Positions 6,289 to 9,309 of a stretch of 9,309 nt of DNA are shown here, piece by piece; position 1 is the stretch's first letter; every line of letters starts with the position of its first letter. The position numbers were made by a program, and so were the translations under genes. The notes below the pieces were generated by a model, which saw only the letters and a list, made by a program, of their open reading frames with translations, had not been told where the DNA came from and did not search any database. The stretch is taken from assembly GCA_012513245.1 (NCBI GenBank), contig JAAZCN010000066.1, forward strand, positions 1-9,309, written 5' to 3'. This DNA is from Synergistaceae bacterium (GTDB lineage: Bacteria > Synergistota > Synergistia > Synergistales > Synergistaceae).

Positions 6289-6367
6289 GTGCACGCTCTT
6301 CTCAGTCGTTCCCGTATGCCTTTGCGGGTTTGTCAGGAGAGCACCGTTTTCTGTAAGAAAACTTTTT
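6289..6367 (+). terminator. Hairpins with a T-run inside element C (terminator-like)
   Basis: GTTTTCT (6346-6352) and AGAAAAC (6356-6362) form a perfect 7-bp stem with a GTA loop, followed at once by TTTTT (6363-6367). This is the layout of an intrinsic terminator, though the stem is AT-rich and weak. Just before it, GGTGC...GCACC arms (about 6289 and 6345) enclose a CCCG/CGGG hairpin. No plus-strand gene ends here, so it would stop only a non-coding transcript or read-through. Confidence 0.4.
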
Positions 6368-6421
6368 AAATTATCCTTAGTGTTCGAATCTATTTTCGAA
6401 TGCGCTTTGAGATGCGGGAAA

Positions 6422-6485
6422 CCAGGTCTGTGTGGGTTTTAGCTTAAAAAAACTCAGTATTAGCTTAGGTTCAGAACAGACCTGG
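6422..6485. repeat. Perfect 10-bp inverted repeat in element C
   Basis: CCAGGTCTGT (6422-6431) and ACAGACCTGG (6476-6485) are perfect arms around a 44-bp, AT-rich loop that holds two TAGCTTA copies. The right arm is the start of the block shared with element A (CAGACCTGGATCC). Element A lacks the left arm, so the block may be an inserted unit with its own inverted end here. Confidence 0.6.
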
Positions 6486-6629
6486 ATCCGGGGGTGCATA
6501 CGGGGATGACGGGACTTTAATGATTTTTTGATATTTTGAACTAACAATAGACTCCCAACAGATTTCCAATCGATTTGCAACCGACTCCCCCCGCCGAGGG
6601 GTGTTCCTCCGGCATGCTCCCTCCACCGT

Positions 6630-6658
6630 TTGTCTCAATAGTGCTTAACCTTTACAAT
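6630..6658 (+). promoter_or_regulatory. Promoter of polA
   Basis: TTGTCT (6630-6635), a 17-bp spacer, TACAAT (6653-6658). Spacing is ideal and the -10 differs from consensus at one position. The expected start near 6665 gives a leader of about 46 nt to the polA ATG at 6711. The site lies just outside element C. Confidence 0.6.
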
Positions 6659-6710
6659 GGGGCTTGTATGAATGGAAGAAATTCTTTTATAGGCAAAGAG
6701 GATGGTAAAT

Positions 6711-9305
6711 ATGAGCAAAGAACTGCTTTTGATAGATGGTCATGGACTTGCTTTCAGAGGATTTTATGCGCTTCCGGAGTCACTTTCCGCGTCAGACGGA
6801 ACTCCTACCAACGCTATCTTGGGATTTACAACTATGCTTCTAAACGGGCTTAGTAAATGGGGTCCGGACAGGGTCGGGCTTTTTTTCGACCCAAAGGGGC
6901 CTACGAGACGCCACGAGCTCTTTAAAGAGTACAAAGAGGGCAGGAAGCCTACACCGGAGAGTTTTAAGATCCAAATGCCTCTGATAATTGAGATTAGCAA
7001 GGCAATGGGTATACCTGTCTTTATAAGAGATGGCATGGAAGCAGATGATTATATTGTCTCGACTGCGAAGAAGGCCTCAGATGAAGGATGGAACGTCAGT
7101 ATTTTTTCTGCGGACAAGGACCTTTTTCAGGCTATAAACGGCAATATAAAGATCATTAGACCTTCAAAGGGAGTAAGCGACTTTAAGATCTACAACAAAG
7201 AACGATTCATTGAGGAGTATGGTTTTAAGCCTGAATTTATGTCTGATTACCTGGCGTTAGTTGGCGATGCAGTCGATAACATCCCGGGGGTCCCCGGAAT
7301 TGGAGATAAGACTGCAAAGGAACTGATCGGAAAATTTGGATCACTTGAAGTTATTTTTGAAAATCTGGAAGAAGTGCCCAAGGGAAGAAGGTCAAAGCTT
7401 GAGGAAAACACCAAGCTTGCCTACTCGAGCAGGGATCTGATAATACCTCAGATAACAGAAAGCGTTCCGCTTGAAGAGCTTGTAATGAAGGATCCGGATG
7501 AAGACCTGCTTGTAGAATTATGTACCAGGCTGAGCCTGAGAAGACTTTTAGAACGCATGTTGCCTAATGCAAAAATTCCCGAGAATAAAAAATCTCAAAA
7601 GAGACCGGTCAACGACGTACTTCCCAGAGTACCGGCAGTCACTCCGATCATCGACATCGGGGATACGCCGGAGAGTGTTGAAACCGGCCATGATAAACTT
7701 TTTAAAAGCACTGAACTAGCTTTGGTATCGACTGATGAAGAAAAAAATAGATTTTGCCTCTTTGACAGGGAAGGCAAGACCGCCTCTCTTGATTTGGGTG
7801 ATCCTGATCAGAAAACGAAATGGTCAGAGTGGTGCAAACATGGCACTCTGACCCTCTTCGGTTACAGAGAATTACTTTCTAAATTTGATATTCCTCTTCC
7901 GCCAACGGAAAGGATCAGGGACGTAGAGATCGCACATTACCTCCTTCATCCCGATCGTGGAGGAAGTTCCATCGAGAAGACCCTCGGACACAAACTTCCG
8001 CAAGGGAAAGATCTTGCAGGAGAACTTTTCGTATTGTGGGACGCCTTTGAGCCGGAAATGAAGAAGTTCGGACTTGATAAACTCATGATGGAGCTTGACC
8101 TTCCTCTTTCTGTTGCACTGGCTAACCTTAAACGCAATGGTGTATTCGCCGATGTCAGTAAGCTGGCTTCAATAGAGGAAGACCTGAAGAAAACGATCGC
8201 GCAAACTGAAATAGACATAGAGGAACTAGTGGGAGAAAGAATTAACCTTAATTCACCAAAGCAGGTAGGATGGCTTCTGTTTGAGCATCTTCATCTGCCA
8301 CCGTTAAAGAAAACGCAGACCGGCTACTCAACTGACATGAGCGTGCTTGAAGAGCTTGCACGCCTCCCAGAGCCGCTTTGTGAAGTTCCATACAAAATTA
8401 TTGAGTACCGTGAAGAGGCTAAGATACTCTCCGGTTTTGTTCAGCCCTTCCTTGCTGTCGCTTCAGAAGGAGATGGTTTTATCCACTCAACCTTTGACCA
8501 CCTTTCGACCGGCACGGGACGTCTCTCAAGCAGAGACCCCAATGTACAGAACATGCCGCTCTTTGGTAAGTGGGCTGTCAGATTCAGAGATTGTTTTATT
8601 CCTTCAGATAAAGGGAAGATATTTGTCTCAGCCGACTATTCCCAGATCGAGCTAAGGGTACTTGCCCATTTATCAGGCGAAGAAAGACTTATAAGCGCTT
8701 TTTCCGAGGGGCGAGACGTACATATGGAGACAGCATCATGGGTCTTCGGACTTCCTGCTGATAAAATAACTCAGGAACAGAGGCGGTTTGCTAAGGTGGT
8801 CAACTTTGGTCTCCTTTATGGTATGGGGGCTCACGGCCTTGCGCAGCGGCTAGGAATATCAAGACCACAGGCCGCTTCAATGGTAAACAGGTATTTCAGT
8901 GTTTTGCCAAATGTAAAAGGGTATCTTGAAAAGAGTGTGAAGGAAGCAAAGGAAGCAGGATATACGCGTTCAATATTTGGCAGAATAAGACCTCTTGCTG
9001 AAGTGGCCACAACAGCGGGAAGGGGAAATAACCCGATAGACAGAGTGGCTGTTAACACTCCGATCCAGAGTGCCGCATCCGACATAGCAAAAATTGCCAT
9101 AATGAGATTTGATAAGGTCATAAAGGAAGAATTCAAAGGTGCTAAGACTGTACTGCAGATCCATGACTCCATAGTTTGCGAGTGTTTCGAAAAAGATGCT
9201 GACAGCTTGGAGAAGAGGCTGGTCGAAGTCATGGAAAGCGTAGACGTTCTGAGTGTTCCTGTTAAAGCAGAACCAAAGCGCGGGGGTTCTCTGAGTAAGG
9301 TGTAA
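6711..9305 (+). CDS. polA: DNA polymerase I with degenerate proofreading domain
   Basis: 864 aa from ATG 6711, which has GAGG at 6698-6701; an ATG at 6702 would add MVN with the GAGG touching it, so it is less likely. The protein repairs DNA and removes RNA primers. The N-terminal 5'-3' flap nuclease is intact: EADDYI (Asp112, Asp113), SADKD (Asp135, Asp137) and GDAVDNIPGVPGIGDKTA (from residue 185). The middle domain (about 310-470) lacks the DTE metal-binding motif; only DVEIAHYLL (Asp404) is reminiscent of the exonuclease fold, so proofreading is probably absent, as in Taq. Polymerase motifs: LSSRDPNVQN (605-614), motif A SADYSQIELR (Asp642, Glu647), motif B RRFAKVVNFGLLYG (Arg691, Lys695, Phe699, Tyr703), motif C QIHDSIVCE (Asp819). 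Motif C usually reads HDE; here Ser820 replaces Glu. The stop is 9303-9305, and another ATG follows immediately. Confidence 0.97.
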   Translation: MSKELLLIDGHGLAFRGFYALPESLSASDGTPTNAILGFTTMLLNGLSKWGPDRVGLFFDPKGPTRRHELFKEYKEGRKPTPESFKIQMPLIIEISKAMGIPVFIRDGMEADDYIVSTAKKASDEGWNVSIFSADKDLFQAINGNIKIIRPSKGVSDFKIYNKERFIEEYGFKPEFMSDYLALVGDAVDNIPGVPGIGDKTAKELIGKFGSLEVIFENLEEVPKGRRSKLEENTKLAYSSRDLIIPQITESVPLEELVMKDPDEDLLVELCTRLSLRRLLERMLPNAKIPENKKSQKRPVNDVLPRVPAVTPIIDIGDTPESVETGHDKLFKSTELALVSTDEEKNRFCLFDREGKTASLDLGDPDQKTKWSEWCKHGTLTLFGYRELLSKFDIPLPPTERIRDVEIAHYLLHPDRGGSSIEKTLGHKLPQGKDLAGELFVLWDAFEPEMKKFGLDKLMMELDLPLSVALANLKRNGVFADVSKLASIEEDLKKTIAQTEIDIEELVGERINLNSPKQVGWLLFEHLHLPPLKKTQTGYSTDMSVLEELARLPEPLCEVPYKIIEYREEAKILSGFVQPFLAVASEGDGFIHSTFDHLSTGTGRLSSRDPNVQNMPLFGKWAVRFRDCFIPSDKGKIFVSADYSQIELRVLAHLSGEERLISAFSEGRDVHMETASWVFGLPADKITQEQRRFAKVVNFGLLYGMGAHGLAQRLGISRPQAASMVNRYFSVLPNVKGYLEKSVKEAKEAGYTRSIFGRIRPLAEVATTAGRGNNPIDRVAVNTPIQSAASDIAKIAIMRFDKVIKEEFKGAKTVLQIHDSIVCECFEKDADSLEKRLVEVMESVDVLSVPVKAEPKRGGSLSKV

Positions 9306-9309
9306 ATGG
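9306..9309 (+). CDS. Probable start of the next gene (product not visible)
   Basis: ATG directly follows the polA stop (TAAATG), with AAGG at 9297-9300 as a possible ribosome site 5 nt upstream. The window ends after one more base. A coupled operon gene is likely, but nothing can be said of its product; coaE follows polA in a number of bacteria. Confidence 0.35.

Larger units (their letters stand above)
6213..6590. repeat. Element C: inverted 11-bp array element between gltX and polA
   Basis: The left edge is a hairpin, GCGGCGT (6213-6219) with ACGCCGC (6224-6230). Left array cores start at 6234, 6245, 6256, 6267; right inverted cores start at 6550, 6561, 6572, 6583, all exactly 11 bp apart. 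Positions 6231-6280 match the complement of 6541-6590 at about 41 of 50 positions. The right third, 6477-6590, repeats 2092-2210 of element A in the same orientation: from GTGCATACGG on there are about five substitutions and one T-run length change over about 98 bp. No ORF in it is plausible. It lies between the two divergent promoters. Confidence 0.8.

Overview
The window looks like bacterial chromosome, probably from an anaerobe. The mix of genes suggests a Synergistetes-like lineage: a Complex I/membrane-hydrogenase-like membrane module, a GlnRS used directly, a compact GluRS and a PolA without proofreading residues. That placement is inference from gene content, not from a marker search. 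I saw no rRNA, tRNA, CRISPR array or transposase gene.

Layout. (1) Positions 3-1780 hold the 3' end of a plus-strand membrane operon: the C-terminus of a NuoL/M/N-MrpD-type antiporter-like subunit, a 105-aa two-helix protein overlapping it by ATGA, and an eight-helix NuoH-like subunit. The peripheral hydrogenase/dehydrogenase subunits are not in the window, so they would lie upstream or elsewhere. (2) Positions 1781-2299 are a non-coding, repeat-filled gap. (3) glnS is on the plus strand, 2300-3979. (4) Positions 3976-4740 are a 0.76-kb convergent gap tiled with palindromes and a 482-bp element that has 64-bp inverted ends. (5) gltX is on the minus strand, 4741-6078. (6) Positions 6079-6710 hold the divergent gltX/polA promoters around a third repeat element. 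(7) polA is on the plus strand, 6711-9305, and the next gene probably starts at 9306.

How the genes work together. glnS and gltX encode the two synthetases that charge tRNA(Gln) and tRNA(Glu), and they converge on the same repeat-filled gap. PolA is the repair and primer-removal polymerase. The membrane operon belongs to an ion-translocating redox complex.

The most unusual content is intergenic. All three large gaps carry related composite elements, here called A (1797-2257), B (4229-4710) and C (6213-6590). Each is bounded by short arrays of an 11-bp repeat facing inward in inverted orientation. A and C share about 95% of a stretch of roughly 100 bp. A and B share a 25-bp identical end. A related interior module lies in reverse orientation in B. 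These look like a non-autonomous (MITE-like) or structural repeat family, and B carries a near-consensus promoter facing a structured non-coding stretch.
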